NCBI GenBank assembly: GCA_964531285.1
Contig: CAZHDI010000041.1
Location: 1 to 27,600, forward strand
Reading direction: 5' to 3'
Length of the DNA: 27,600 bases
Source: CAZHDI01 sp964531285
GTDB taxonomy: Bacteria; Pseudomonadota; Alphaproteobacteria; JAJFIK01
This document shows, in pieces, positions 17,483 to 25,981 of this stretch. Position 1 is the stretch's first letter. Each line of letters begins with the position of its first letter. The position numbers and the translations under genes are program-made. The notes under the pieces were generated by a model. It made no database searches and was not told the origin of the DNA. It saw only the letters and a list, made by a program, of their open reading frames with translations.

Positions 17483-18675
17483 GGGGTCACCGCCGTACCG
17501 CCGATGCCCGGGATGGTGTCTTCGATGCCGCGGACTTTTTGTCCGGGCACGAAGCGGAACGGACCCGATGCGACCACCAGATCGCCGTCTTCCAGCGTGC
17601 CCCTCACATACACTCGCGCTTCCTCGATATGGACGACCTCCACATCCTTGCGCACGATGGTTCCGGACCCGTCCGGCCCCTCTGCATCGGGCTCGAGGAC
17701 GAACACCGACCACAATCCGCGCAGGCTTTCATTGAGGGCCGCCGCCGGGACCCAGATCCCCGTGTCGCGGATTTCCTCATCGAGAGTCAGGCGCACGAGA
17801 TCGCGGGCGACGAACCCGGGATCGTCTTCAATCTGAAGAATGACCGTGAGCGTGCCGGTCTGCGTGTTGATATCGGAGACGACCGTCGTCACCGTGCCCT
17901 CGGCTTCGAGCGCGCCGGCCGAGATGGTGTAGCGCTCCCCAATCGTCAGGCGGTTGCGGAACGGTGTCGGGATGCCGATCCGTGCTTCGAGGATACCTGA
18001 CTCATTAAGGCGGAAAATCGGTGCGCCGGACTGGACCACCGTGCCTTCGTCCACATAACGCCGGACGATCTCGCCGGTGAACGGCGCGACCAGGGTGGCT
18101 TTTTCCAGGTCCGTCTCAACGGTTTGAAGGGCGGCCTCGATCTGCTGAAGCTGGGCCCCTGCCGCATCCCGCGCCGCGCGGATATCGTCCAGAGCCTGAC
18201 GGGTTGAAAAGCCGTTTTCGACCAGTTCCTCGGTACGGCGCAGGGTCGAAGCGGTGCGGGTGACTTCGGCGCGGATCTCACTGCGCTGGGCTTCCAGTTC
18301 CGCCCGCCGGTTCAACAATTGTTCGGTGTCGAGCCGGGCCACCGGCTGGCCTTCGATGACGGTTTCGCCGTCGTCGGCGAGGAGCGCAATCACCTTGCCG
18401 CCCAACTCGAACGCCAGATCGGACGTACGCTGCGGCACGATCCGCCCGGCGAATTCCCGTTCGGCCAGGAACGTATCCTGCTCGCCGACCGCGACCACGG
18501 TCACGGGAAGCGGTTCTGCCTGGGTCTGTGCTTGGGTCATGCGGACGGCAATCAGCGATCCCCCTGCAAGGAGGGCCGTGCCGAGGATCAAAACGGCGAG
18601 GGCCAGCCGTCCCGCCCGGTGGAAAAAGCCTTTTTGAGAGTCCGTTCCGCCGACGCGCCCATCTGGACCGCTCAT
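17479..18675 (-). CDS. RND efflux periplasmic adaptor (membrane fusion protein)
   Basis: A 398-residue HlyD/AcrA-type adaptor bridging the RND permease to an outer-membrane channel. It has one N-terminal anchor helix (about 24-44), then the first half-lipoyl segment (FELGGKVIALLADDGETVIEGQPVARLD region, ~100-130). An alpha-helical hairpin of about 130-200 follows (rich in E, A, R, Q: the coiled coil), then the second lipoyl half KATLVAPFTGEIVRRYVDEG, and the beta-barrel and membrane-proximal domains. The start at 18675 is preferred over the long frame from 18765, which would run through the operator and promoter. A purine-rich AAAAGGGGG lies upstream. Its stop overlaps the permease start by 4 bp, so the two are one operon. 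Confidence 0.92.
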   Translation of the reverse strand: MSGPDGRVGGTDSQKGFFHRAGRLALAVLILGTALLAGGSLIAVRMTQAQTQAEPLPVTVVAVGEQDTFLAEREFAGRIVPQRTSDLAFELGGKVIALLADDGETVIEGQPVARLDTEQLLNRRAELEAQRSEIRAEVTRTASTLRRTEELVENGFSTRQALDDIRAARDAAGAQLQQIEAALQTVETDLEKATLVAPFTGEIVRRYVDEGTVVQSGAPIFRLNESGILEARIGIPTPFRNRLTIGERYTISAGALEAEGTVTTVVSDINTQTGTLTVILQIEDDPGFVARDLVRLTLDEEIRDTGIWVPAAALNESLRGLWSVFVLEPDAEGPDGSGTIVRKDVEVVHIEEARVYVRGTLEDGDLVVASGPFRFVPGQKVRGIEDTIPGIGGTAVTP

Positions 18676-18731
18676 GCGATGCCCCCTTTTGCTCTGGTCA
18701 CGGTTCACCCATTCCGAATGCGGGTCAGTCT

Positions 18732-18779
18732 GAACACTGTTTACATTGAGATAGTGTACGCGCACCTAATCGGGGTCAA
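18732..18779 (-). promoter_or_regulatory. Promoter with TetR-like operator for the RND operon
   Basis: On the minus strand TTGACC (18774-18779) and CACTAT (18751-18756) are spaced 17 nt, a plausible -35/-10 pair. An imperfect 28-bp palindrome (18732-18759, centre 18745.5) covers the -10. Its perfect core arms are ACACT (18734-18738) and AGTGT (18753-18757), and further matching bases lie inside and outside. Length and symmetry are like AcrR/TetR-family operators of efflux pumps. No TetR gene lies in the window, so the regulator would be encoded elsewhere. Confidence 0.5.
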
Positions 18780-18829
18780 ATCACACTTGATGAAAATCGG
18801 AAGGGGTGCGGACGGCCCGGCGGTTTGGT

Positions 18830-19828
18830 TCACCGGTGCGGCCGAAATGCCTCGATGATCCAGGCGGCGGGCGGTTCGTCGGGCAATAGCGGTCGCGGCT
18901 CCCACCTGGAGACGGTGAACCCCGCGGCCTCGACCGTTTCGCGGGCAGCCCCCATGGCGTCGGCGGATTGGGCCGCGGCGGTCATCGAAGCCATGCGCCC
19001 GCCATAGGAAATAAGTTCGCGCTCATTGCCGTCGAGCCAGGCGAAGACTTCGTCGGGCCTGAATCCGCGCCGGCGGCCCACCATGTATTTGATATCGCCA
19101 TAGAGACGGGCAGGGAACCCGCCGGCGACCTGGGAGCCATGGGTCTGGATGATCGCCTCGACCCGTTTGGCGGCCTCGTTGAGCGCCGTGACGCTCACCT
19201 CGACGCCCGGGCCGGATGCCGCGCCCCCGTCGCGAGCGAAGCCGGCGGTGAAGAGCGCCCGGGCCGCGCCGATGAAGCCGGACTCTTTCAACGCCTCGAT
19301 GGCGGTGTGATGGCGCGCGCATTCCTCATGCATGGATCCGCCTTTGAGGTGGCAAACGGCGGAAAACACGCCGCCCGGCGCGACGAGCCGCACCGCTTCG
19401 GCGAATGCGCCGGGTCCGGCATATTCAAGACCGAACTGGCTGGTCACAATGTCGAACGTGCCGTTGGGAAACGGTGTCTGTGCCGCGCTCGCCACCACAG
19501 GCTTCAAGGCGAAGGGGGCGGCGCGGGCCGGGAGCATGGCATGGGGCGCAATATCAAGGCCGATATGGTCGAGCCCCGCATGACCGGTCTGTCCAGCAAC
19601 GTCGTGCGCAACCGATGCGATCGCGCCGGAGCCGCATGCCAGATCCAGATGGACCCGTCGCCCGGGGCGGTCGGCCAGGACCCGCGTGAAAACATCCGTC
19701 CAATGCGCTTTGAGTGCCTCGCGCGGCCCGAACTGACCGAACCAGTCGGTCCGCTGGGCGCCCTGCCAGTATTTGTCCCAATCCTGGCCCCATGACCGGT
19801 CCCGATCCTGGCGATCACTGTCACCCAT
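18830..19828 (-). CDS. Class I SAM-dependent methyltransferase
   Basis: A 332-residue Rossmann-fold methyltransferase. SAM-binding motif I is LDLACGSG (61-68), the post-I acidic loop is GLDIAP (90-95), and motif IV/IV' is NGTFDIVTSQFGLEYAG. A VRLVAPGGVFSAVCH strand follows (motif VI, typical of small-molecule methyltransferases). The C-terminal half (~170-330) is longer than in UbiE/COQ5-type enzymes and unlike anything I recognise, so the substrate is unknown. The start at 19828 has GGAG about 10 nt upstream. The gene is divergent from the exported protein at 19941, and the 112-bp gap carries a perfect palindrome 21 nt upstream of this start. Confidence 0.85.
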   Translation of the reverse strand: MGDSDRQDRDRSWGQDWDKYWQGAQRTDWFGQFGPREALKAHWTDVFTRVLADRPGRRVHLDLACGSGAIASVAHDVAGQTGHAGLDHIGLDIAPHAMLPARAAPFALKPVVASAAQTPFPNGTFDIVTSQFGLEYAGPGAFAEAVRLVAPGGVFSAVCHLKGGSMHEECARHHTAIEALKESGFIGAARALFTAGFARDGGAASGPGVEVSVTALNEAAKRVEAIIQTHGSQVAGGFPARLYGDIKYMVGRRRGFRPDEVFAWLDGNERELISYGGRMASMTAAAQSADAMGAARETVEAAGFTVSRWEPRPLLPDEPPAAWIIEAFRPHR

Positions 19829-19848
19829 GATGCACGCACTCCGTTCTT

Positions 19849-19868
19849 GTGTTAGGGGAAGCTAACAC
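19849..19868. promoter_or_regulatory. Perfect palindrome GTGTTAG-N6-CTAACAC in a divergent promoter region
   Basis: Seven-base perfect arms (19849-19855 and 19862-19868) separated by 6 bp, in the 112-bp gap between the methyltransferase (19828, minus) and the exported protein (19941, plus). The shape and the TTAG-N6-CTAA core are like MarR-type operators, but no regulator is next to it. Confidence 0.5.
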
Positions 19869-19940
19869 CGTGCGCTTTGGGGCGCCAAGGCGAGCCTCCA
19901 GAGCCGGTCCGGGGCGGGCCGCCAGCATAGGAGTACAGCC

Positions 19941-20591
19941 ATGAACGTCATGTTTTCCGTGTTTTCGATTAGCCGTCTGCGGCTCGGTCTGGTCTTGATC
20001 GCGGGCCTGATGGCTCTGACCGGTCCGGCGGGCGCCCAGGACCGCATGTGGTCGAACCTGACCGGGCGGGTGGTCTCCTGCCAGAACGATGTGATGTCGC
20101 TGAATTTCGGCGGCGGACAGATCACCGTGGCCATGCCGAACCTGACCTGGTGCGATGGCGGCCGCGACACGGTCGAAGGGATGACCGTCACCGCCTATGG
20201 TTATGTGCGCGGCACCCCCCGCACCGCACGGCGCTTCGATGCGGTAGGCATCTTCGTTCATGACGATCACACCGTCTATGCCGGGGCCCGGACCGACCGG
20301 ATCATTGGCCAGACGATCTATGCCGATCCCATGGCGATCCGCGACGGTAATCCGGTGAACGTCCTTGGCCGGATCATCCGCATTGCGGGTGAGGAATTCC
20401 AGATCGACACCGGCAGCGCGACCGTACCGGGCGATACCGGCAAGATGCCCTATAATCCGTTTGAAGCCGGACAGCTTCCGGCCGTACGGGTCGGCGATTT
20501 CGTGATCATCAAGGGACGGATGGATACCGGGCCGTTCCGGCGCTATGAGGTTCAGGCCGAAAGCATGGTCCGGATGATGCCGGCCAGCTGA
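19941..20591 (+). CDS. Exported two-lobed (OB-like) hypothetical protein
   Basis: A 216-residue protein with a clear Sec signal peptide (hydrophobic residues 13-30, cleavage near AGA at 32), so periplasmic or secreted. The mature part looks like two tandem beta-rich lobes. The first is GRVVSCQNDVMSLNFGGG to DAVGIFV (about 42-108), with two cysteines, C47 and C71, that could pair. The second is VNVLGRIIRIAGEEFQIDTG to YEVQAESMV (about 139-211). The order of short strands with a 'GRVV..VMSLNFG' / 'GMTVTAYGYV' pattern in each lobe resembles OB folds of NirD/YgiW-type exported proteins, but I do not recognise a named family. AGGAG lies 8 nt before the ATG. It is followed 18 nt later by a small gene on the same strand. 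Confidence 0.72.
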   Translation: MNVMFSVFSISRLRLGLVLIAGLMALTGPAGAQDRMWSNLTGRVVSCQNDVMSLNFGGGQITVAMPNLTWCDGGRDTVEGMTVTAYGYVRGTPRTARRFDAVGIFVHDDHTVYAGARTDRIIGQTIYADPMAIRDGNPVNVLGRIIRIAGEEFQIDTGSATVPGDTGKMPYNPFEAGQLPAVRVGDFVIIKGRMDTGPFRRYEVQAESMVRMMPAS

Positions 20592-20609
20592 TCGAAGGAC
20601 CACCCTGTC

Positions 20610-20897
20610 ATGGATACCGGCGCTCTTGTCGTTATCCCGCTGCCCTTGATCGAAGGCGGTGTGACCTATGCGGTGGCCCGGCTGACCGAAGAAAACGGCC
20701 GGCCCGTTGCCCACGCGATCGCCCCGGTGCCCGGCACACGCTTTGCGCCGCCGCGCACGGTTGCTTTATCCGCCTACAGCCTGTCGCGGATCCGTCAGGG
20801 CACGGCGGGGCGCCCGGACCTTTATCTTTATGAGGGTATGATCCTGCCGCCGCCCGGCGATGCGGATCAGTCCGGCGGGGCCGCGGCTTCGGGTTGA
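20610..20897 (+). CDS. Small hypothetical protein
   Basis: A 95-residue soluble protein of unknown function, 18 nt downstream of the exported two-lobed protein with AAGGA about 10 nt before its ATG, so probably co-transcribed. It is a beta-rich globular sequence (ALVVIPLPLIEGGVTYAVAR and VALSAYSLSRIRQG) with a proline/glycine/alanine-rich C-terminal tail, and it has no signal peptide. Its 3' end overlaps the convergent TPR gene by 31 nt. Reality of the gene is supported only by spacing, ribosome site and an uninterrupted reading frame. Confidence 0.5.
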   Translation: MDTGALVVIPLPLIEGGVTYAVARLTEENGRPVAHAIAPVPGTRFAPPRTVALSAYSLSRIRQGTAGRPDLYLYEGMILPPPGDADQSGGAAASG

Positions 20898-23137
20898 TCC
20901 TCGGCCGTGCGGGCTTCGTATTGCCGGACCCGGTCACGCTGGGTCGCCGCTGATTGGCTCATTTGCGCCACTGCCGCAACAAACACGGGATGCGTCCGGA
21001 TCGTCTCAAGATAGGGATGGTCCTCTGCGGGCGCGGGCAAGGCCGTGCAGAGCGGGCGGATCTGACTCAGCAGGCCATTATCGACCGCCTCCGCGAACAG
21101 AGCGGCAGCCTCGTCCCGCTCGCCGCGCATGGCCAGGATCGCCGATCGGATAGCCTTGAAGCAGAAATGATCGGCTTGCCCGCGCTGCGGTGTGTAGGCC
21201 GCTTCGACGAGGTCCAGGAGGCGACCCGCAGCGGCGTCATCGCCCATGCGCCGCCACAGATAGGCAACAGCCAGGGCCTGGGGGCCGTTGGTCGCGCGCC
21301 GGACGTCGGGGGCAAGCTCGGTGAACAGGGCCGGGCGGCTGCGCTCAAGGTCGGTCAGCGCCTTGTCCCAGTTGCCCAGCGTCATACTGACATACCAGTC
21401 CGAGATGATATCGTCGCTCCAGTCGGGCAGACCGGAGCGGTCGGCGGTGACCTCCGCGAAGCGGTCGAGATCCTCCGCCAGCAGAGCATCGAATATGCCG
21501 ATAAACGCGTCCAAGGGCGTATCGCGCATGCCCTCAAGGGCCGCTCGTGCTTTGTCCAAGGCGTCGAGGTCGCCATAAAGCGTCGCAAGCCTGAGATGTT
21601 CAAGGACATGAACGCCTTGGTTCAATGCCTTACGCTGCCACAGAATGGCGTTGTCGACCCGGCCGATGGCTTCCTGGAACCGGCTCATTTGAGCGTAGAC
21701 TTCCGGATTTGAGCCAAAGGCGTTCACCAATTGACGGTATAGTTGACGGGCCTCGTCATAACGCCCCAGCCGGGTCAGCGCGCCCGCTGCATTCTGAAGG
21801 CCGCGCAGGAACAGCGGATCGATGTCCATCACCATGCGAAACTGTTGCAGGGCCGGCAGGGGCGCATCGTCCACGGTCAGGAGCAAGAGCCCATACCACA
21901 GATGGGCTTCGACATTGCGCGGATCGAGCGCCAGGGCCCGCTGCAGGGCGGTCTCAGCCGCGTCCCGTTGGCGGCCGGCCTCGTCTTCGTCGGAGATCAG
22001 GCCGTCCATCAGCGGTTCGAGCAGATACAGGCCCTCGACGGAATGGGCGGTGCTCGAGTCGGGGTCCAAAGCGAGGGCCCGGTCGATCAGCACCCGCGCC
22101 TCCGCCCGCTGGCCTTCGTCGGCCTTGTCGCCCGGCATGCCTTTGTGATCGCCAAGGAGGAGATGCGCCGCGGCCAGGTGCGCATGCGCCAGGGCAAACT
22201 CCGGATCGAGCGCAATGGCGTCCTCGAACAGCCCGACCGCCGCTTCGATATCGTCCATGGTCCGCGCCCGCAGACGCGCAAGGCCGATCAGATAGAGCCG
22301 CTGGGCATCGGGATTGGCCGAACCGGCGGGGCGGTCCGGCGCCGCATCCGCCAGGATCGCGACTTCCAATACCCGGGCCACCTGCCGGGCGATCGCTTCT
22401 TGAACCTCGAACAGATCGCTGTCGGTCCGGTCGAAGGTGTCCGACCACAGATGAAAGCCGCTGTCGGCCTCGACAAGCTGGGCGGTGATGCGCAATTGCT
22501 CGCCGGCGCGCCGCACGCTGCCCTCGATGACGTAAAGCACGTTGAGATCGGACGCTATCTCACGGATATCCAGATTGCGATCCTTGAAATAGAAGGACGA
22601 GGTGCGCCCGACGACGCGCAGGCCGTCGATGCGCGCGAGGGAATTGATCACTTCCTCGGTGAGGCCGTCGGCGAAATAACCGTCCTGTTCATTGCTGCTG
22701 AAGCTCGCAAAGGGCAGCACCGCGATGGAGTTGTCGAGGGCCTGAAGTGGCGGCAGGCCCGCCCGGGTGATGCCGGCGGCATCGCCCGGCGAGGGCGCGA
22801 TACCGGCCTCGATCTCCGGGACGATCCGCACAAGCTGATAGCCGGCCACGCCGGTCATCACCGCGATGACGCCGATCAGCAGAATATCGACCGCATGGGT
22901 GCGTTTCGGCGGGGGCTGAGTGTCGGGCGCGGTTCCGCGCATCAGATGCGCGGCGATAAGGACCACCGGCAGACCCAGAATGGTCAGCAGCACGAACAGG
23001 CGCAGGCCCCATTCCGGCACGGCGAAGACCGGAAACAGCAGCGATGCCACCTGCATGACGATCCAGGCGATGACCATATAGGCCGCCGAGATGCGGAACA
23101 GGCGCCGGTTCAGGATTTCAGTCCAGAGCGTGGTCAC
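20867..23137 (-). CDS. Membrane-anchored TolB-like / TPR protein
   Basis: A 756-residue protein with an N-terminal block of three hydrophobic helices (about 17-40, 47-66 and 84-104). A TolB-like/FlgO-type domain (COG5616-like, about 136-258) follows, with the typical SIAVLPFASFSSNEQDGYFA, ADGLTEEVINSLARIDGLRV and VRRAGEQLRITAQLVEADSG. A long TPR region follows (about 290-700; e.g. LFEDAIALDPEFALAHAHLA and LALDPRNVEAHLWYGLLL). Such proteins are linked to adenylate-cyclase-like and CadC-like sensor architectures, but no catalytic or DNA-binding domain is present here, so an assembly or signal-adaptor role is likelier. The start is the GTG at 23137 behind a strong GGAGGAG; no ATG fits as well, and the longer frame upstream is not coding. 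It is divergent from the fRMsr gene. Confidence 0.85.
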   Translation of the reverse strand: MTTLWTEILNRRLFRISAAYMVIAWIVMQVASLLFPVFAVPEWGLRLFVLLTILGLPVVLIAAHLMRGTAPDTQPPPKRTHAVDILLIGVIAVMTGVAGYQLVRIVPEIEAGIAPSPGDAAGITRAGLPPLQALDNSIAVLPFASFSSNEQDGYFADGLTEEVINSLARIDGLRVVGRTSSFYFKDRNLDIREIASDLNVLYVIEGSVRRAGEQLRITAQLVEADSGFHLWSDTFDRTDSDLFEVQEAIARQVARVLEVAILADAAPDRPAGSANPDAQRLYLIGLARLRARTMDDIEAAVGLFEDAIALDPEFALAHAHLAAAHLLLGDHKGMPGDKADEGQRAEARVLIDRALALDPDSSTAHSVEGLYLLEPLMDGLISDEDEAGRQRDAAETALQRALALDPRNVEAHLWYGLLLLTVDDAPLPALQQFRMVMDIDPLFLRGLQNAAGALTRLGRYDEARQLYRQLVNAFGSNPEVYAQMSRFQEAIGRVDNAILWQRKALNQGVHVLEHLRLATLYGDLDALDKARAALEGMRDTPLDAFIGIFDALLAEDLDRFAEVTADRSGLPDWSDDIISDWYVSMTLGNWDKALTDLERSRPALFTELAPDVRRATNGPQALAVAYLWRRMGDDAAAGRLLDLVEAAYTPQRGQADHFCFKAIRSAILAMRGERDEAAALFAEAVDNGLLSQIRPLCTALPAPAEDHPYLETIRTHPVFVAAVAQMSQSAATQRDRVRQYEARTAEDQPEAAAPPD

Positions 23138-23226
23138 GAGTAAGCTCCTCCGCGCGATCAAGGCTGCGCACAAGACTGGCTTAACACAATCGCGCCATCC
23201 ATGCCCGGCGGCTAGCGCCCCGATCC

Positions 23227-23247
23227 GCGCAGCCCCTTTCGCTGCGC
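23227..23247 (+). repeat. Hairpin in the leader of the fRMsr gene
   Basis: GCGCAGC (23227-23233) and GCTGCGC (23241-23247) form a perfect 7-bp stem with a 7-nt loop, 67 nt before the fRMsr start. It lies in the 177-bp divergent gap; no T-run follows. It may be a leader hairpin or an operator. Confidence 0.35.
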
Positions 23248-23314
23248 CGCCCTCGCCCCTACATCCCGGGCAGCACCGAGACCGCACAGGAAACGCCGAA
23301 GAGGAAAGCCCCCG

Positions 23315-23809
23315 ATGACCAGTTTTTCGCCGATCGTTGAGCCGGCTGACAAAGCCACCGCGTATGACACCGTGACCAAGGAGATCCTGGCCGTCGTGGA
23401 GGGCGAGCCTAACCGGACCGCGCGCATGGCGACGGCGGTGTGCCTCCTGGCCCAGACCTTCGAGCGCTATTTCTGGACCGGCTTTTACGTGGTGGATCCT
23501 GAGCGCGAGGATGAACTCGTGGTCGGGCCCTATCAGGGCACGCTGGGATGCCTGCGCATTCCGTTCCAGCGCGGGGTCTGCGGTGCCGCGGCCCGGACCG
23601 GCGAGACCCAGGTGGTCGAGGATGTCCACGCCTTTCCGGGACACATCGCCTGCGATGCGCGCAGCCGCTCGGAAATCGTCGTGCCGGTGCGCGGACCGGA
23701 CGGCGCGCTGATCGCCGTCCTGGATGTGGACTCCACAGACATTGGAGCGTTCGACGAGACCGATAAGGTCAAGCTCGAAGCACTGATGGCCCAGATGTTC
23801 GCCGCCTAA
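23315..23809 (+). CDS. msrC: Free methionine-R-sulfoxide reductase (GAF domain)
   Basis: A 164-residue single-GAF enzyme of the YebR/fRMsr type, which reduces free L-methionine-R-sulfoxide in the cytosol with thioredoxin. The three redox cysteines of the family are present at C79 (GTLGCLRIPF), C89 (RGVCGAAARTG) and C113 (HIACDARSRSEIVVP). Their spacings of 10 and 24 are the same as in the E. coli enzyme (C84, C94, C118). The opening WTGFYVVD and the ending VLDVDSTDIGAFDETD are diagnostic. GAGGAAAG lies about 9 nt before the ATG. It is a stand-alone gene, convergent with the S9 peptidase 18 nt away. Confidence 0.95.
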   Translation: MTSFSPIVEPADKATAYDTVTKEILAVVEGEPNRTARMATAVCLLAQTFERYFWTGFYVVDPEREDELVVGPYQGTLGCLRIPFQRGVCGAAARTGETQVVEDVHAFPGHIACDARSRSEIVVPVRGPDGALIAVLDVDSTDIGAFDETDKVKLEALMAQMFAA

Positions 23810-23827
23810 GGCGGGCGGGCGACCGGC

Positions 23828-25981
23828 TTACTGCACCACCACCGGCTCGAAATCGGCCAGGGCGGCGTCGAGCCCTTCCACATGCTCAGCCCCGACGGGC
23901 ACGCCGGTGCTGGACCCGGCGAAATCATCGCCAATGGGCTCGAACCGCCCGCCCAGGCAATCGGCCAGGAACGCATCCATCACCGCATAGAACGCCAGCC
24001 GGTTTTCGGGCCGGGCAAAGCCGTGGCCTTCGTCCGGGAAGAGCACATAGGTGACCGGCAGGCCGTTCTCGGTCATGGCGGTGACGATCTGGTCGGACTC
24101 GGCCTGTTTGACACGCGGATCATTCGCGCCCTGACCGATCAGCAGCGGGCGCTCGATCCGGTCGGCCAGGAACACGGGCGAGCGCTCCTTGAGAAGGGCG
24201 CGGCCTTCTTCCGTCCGCGGATCGCCGACACGCTGGGCCAGGGTTTCGAAGAACGCGGTCCAATAGGGCGGGATGCTCTCCAGCAGCGTGGTCAGGTTCG
24301 ACGGGCCGACAATGTCCACCCCGCAAGCGAAGGTCTGCGGCGTCATGGTCAGCCCCGCCAGCACCGCATAGCCGCCATAGCTGCCGCCCGCGATGGCCAC
24401 CTGATCGGCGGTCGTAATGCCCTCATCCACGGCCCAGGCGACCGCGTCGAGGAGGTCGTCGTGCATCGCACGGCCCCATTCCCGGTCGCCTTTGTTGATA
24501 AAGTCTTTGCCGAAGCCGGTAGAGCCCCGGAAGTTCACATTCAGCACGGCATAGCCGCGGTTCGACAGCCACTGGCTCCAGGAATTGTAGCCATAGGACG
24601 TGCGTGCCCACGGACCGCCATGGACATCGAGCACCAGCGGGACCGGCGCGCTCGGGCGCCCGTCGCCGTCCACGTCCGTGCCCTGGGGCAGGGTGAGATA
24701 GGACACCAGCTTCAGCCCGTCCCGCGCGGTGATCACTTCGGCGTAGGTCTGGTTGAGCGGCTGACCTTCAAGCTGCGGGCGAGTCGTGAACATCCGGGTC
24801 AGGCTCTGGTCGTCCCGGTCCAGAAGATAATAGGTGTAAGGCGCCGCGGCCTGATCCTCGCCGACGATCCAGCGCCGGTTGTCTTCGGTCGTATCGAGAA
24901 TGGTGTAATCGCCGGTCAGGCGCTCGTTCAGCAGCGCGAAATCCGGCGCCACGCTGTCCTCGAGCACGGTCCACTCCTTGCGGGTGTAGTCCACCGCATA
25001 GGCCAGCGGATAATCCTCAGTGGGATGATAAAGCACATCGGCCACATCGGCCCGCGCGTCCTCGGCCAGAAGGGCCCGCTCGCCGGTCTCGAAATCGACC
25101 AGGACCAGCGCGGCGGTATCGCGGCCGGTGCTGTCGATCATGTAAAAGCCGGTGCCGTCCTTGTTGAACTGATCGACCGCAACCGTGAGCGAGTCGTCCT
25201 TGGAGATCGTGAAGAAGTCCGCCCACGCCCCCTCGGCATCTTTCTTGAGGACCAGCTGGCTGCCGTCCTGGAGCGGACGGAAGGCGAGGCGCAACATTAG
25301 ATCGTTATCGGCGACATAGCCGCCGAACCCGTCATTCTGCTCGACCAGGGCCCGCTCGCCCGTGACCACATTGATGCGCCAGACATCGTGCCAGCGCGGG
25401 TCCCGGTTGTTCAGCCCAAAGAGCATCTCGTCGGGGTGGTCGTAGCTGGCCTTGATGATCTGGGCGCGCACCCCGTCAAAGGGCGTGAGGTCCTGGGCCT
25501 GCCCATTGGCCAGATCGACGGCATAAGCGCGGAAATTCTCGTCGCCGCCCTTGTCCTGGACGTAAATCAGATGACTGCCATTGGCGGCCCAGCCATGGTT
25601 CATGATCCCCCGGCCGGTGTCAGCGGTAACCGGTGCGGCAGCATCGAAATCCCCGACCGGACCGGTCCAGACGTTCAGCACGCCCTCAAGCGGCGCGATG
25701 AAGCTCATGCGCGTGCCGTCCGGGCTGATCCGGCCGCTGATGCGCTCGGGATTGCCGAAAAACACATCGCGGGAAATGAGCGGCACACCGGTCAGATCCG
25801 GCGCGCTGGATGTGACGGGGGCGGGCGGCGCCGTCTTGTCTTCGGCCTGGTCCGATGGTCCGCAGGCCGCAACGGCCAGCACCGGCACCAGCACAGCCAA
25901 TGCCAGGCGCCAGCGGCGCGCGATCCCGGCTCCTCTCGTCTGTCCGGTCGTGCGGTGTCCGGTCTTGATCTGAGTGGTCAT
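23828..25981 (-). CDS. Lipoprotein S9 family prolyl oligopeptidase-like peptidase
   Basis: A 717-residue exported serine peptidase of family S9 (dipeptidyl/acylaminoacyl-peptidase-like). The N-terminus is a lipoprotein signal with lipobox AVAAC, C40 being the lipidated residue. A beta-propeller (about 60-430) precedes the alpha/beta-hydrolase catalytic domain. Catalytic residues: S534 (GGSYGGYA), D621 (GANDPRV), H653 (DEGHGFA). The oxyanion/entry motif VHGGPWARTSYGYNSWSQWL and FRGSTGFGKDF are family typical. It probably degrades peptides in the periplasm, with the enzyme fixed to a membrane. The start at 25981 is the weakest part of this call: no good Shine-Dalgarno is seen and upstream in-frame ATGs exist, but it gives a proper signal peptide. 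It is divergent from ettA. Confidence 0.92.
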   Translation of the reverse strand: MTTQIKTGHRTTGQTRGAGIARRWRLALAVLVPVLAVAACGPSDQAEDKTAPPAPVTSSAPDLTGVPLISRDVFFGNPERISGRISPDGTRMSFIAPLEGVLNVWTGPVGDFDAAAPVTADTGRGIMNHGWAANGSHLIYVQDKGGDENFRAYAVDLANGQAQDLTPFDGVRAQIIKASYDHPDEMLFGLNNRDPRWHDVWRINVVTGERALVEQNDGFGGYVADNDLMLRLAFRPLQDGSQLVLKKDAEGAWADFFTISKDDSLTVAVDQFNKDGTGFYMIDSTGRDTAALVLVDFETGERALLAEDARADVADVLYHPTEDYPLAYAVDYTRKEWTVLEDSVAPDFALLNERLTGDYTILDTTEDNRRWIVGEDQAAAPYTYYLLDRDDQSLTRMFTTRPQLEGQPLNQTYAEVITARDGLKLVSYLTLPQGTDVDGDGRPSAPVPLVLDVHGGPWARTSYGYNSWSQWLSNRGYAVLNVNFRGSTGFGKDFINKGDREWGRAMHDDLLDAVAWAVDEGITTADQVAIAGGSYGGYAVLAGLTMTPQTFACGVDIVGPSNLTTLLESIPPYWTAFFETLAQRVGDPRTEEGRALLKERSPVFLADRIERPLLIGQGANDPRVKQAESDQIVTAMTENGLPVTYVLFPDEGHGFARPENRLAFYAVMDAFLADCLGGRFEPIGDDFAGSSTGVPVGAEHVEGLDAALADFEPVVVQ

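Noticed and set aside
17483..17713. Extra 77 codons at the N-terminus of the RND permease frame
   Set aside because: They are Arg-rich and out-of-frame translation of the adaptor; the true start at 17482 overlaps the adaptor stop by 4 bp.
21743..23143. 466-codon plus-strand frame opposite the TPR protein
   Set aside because: Low-complexity Arg/Gly/Gln-rich antisense translation; the minus strand has TolB-like and TPR domains.
23882..25300. 472-codon plus-strand frame opposite the S9 peptidase
   Set aside because: Shadow of the peptidase; no domain and no ribosome site.
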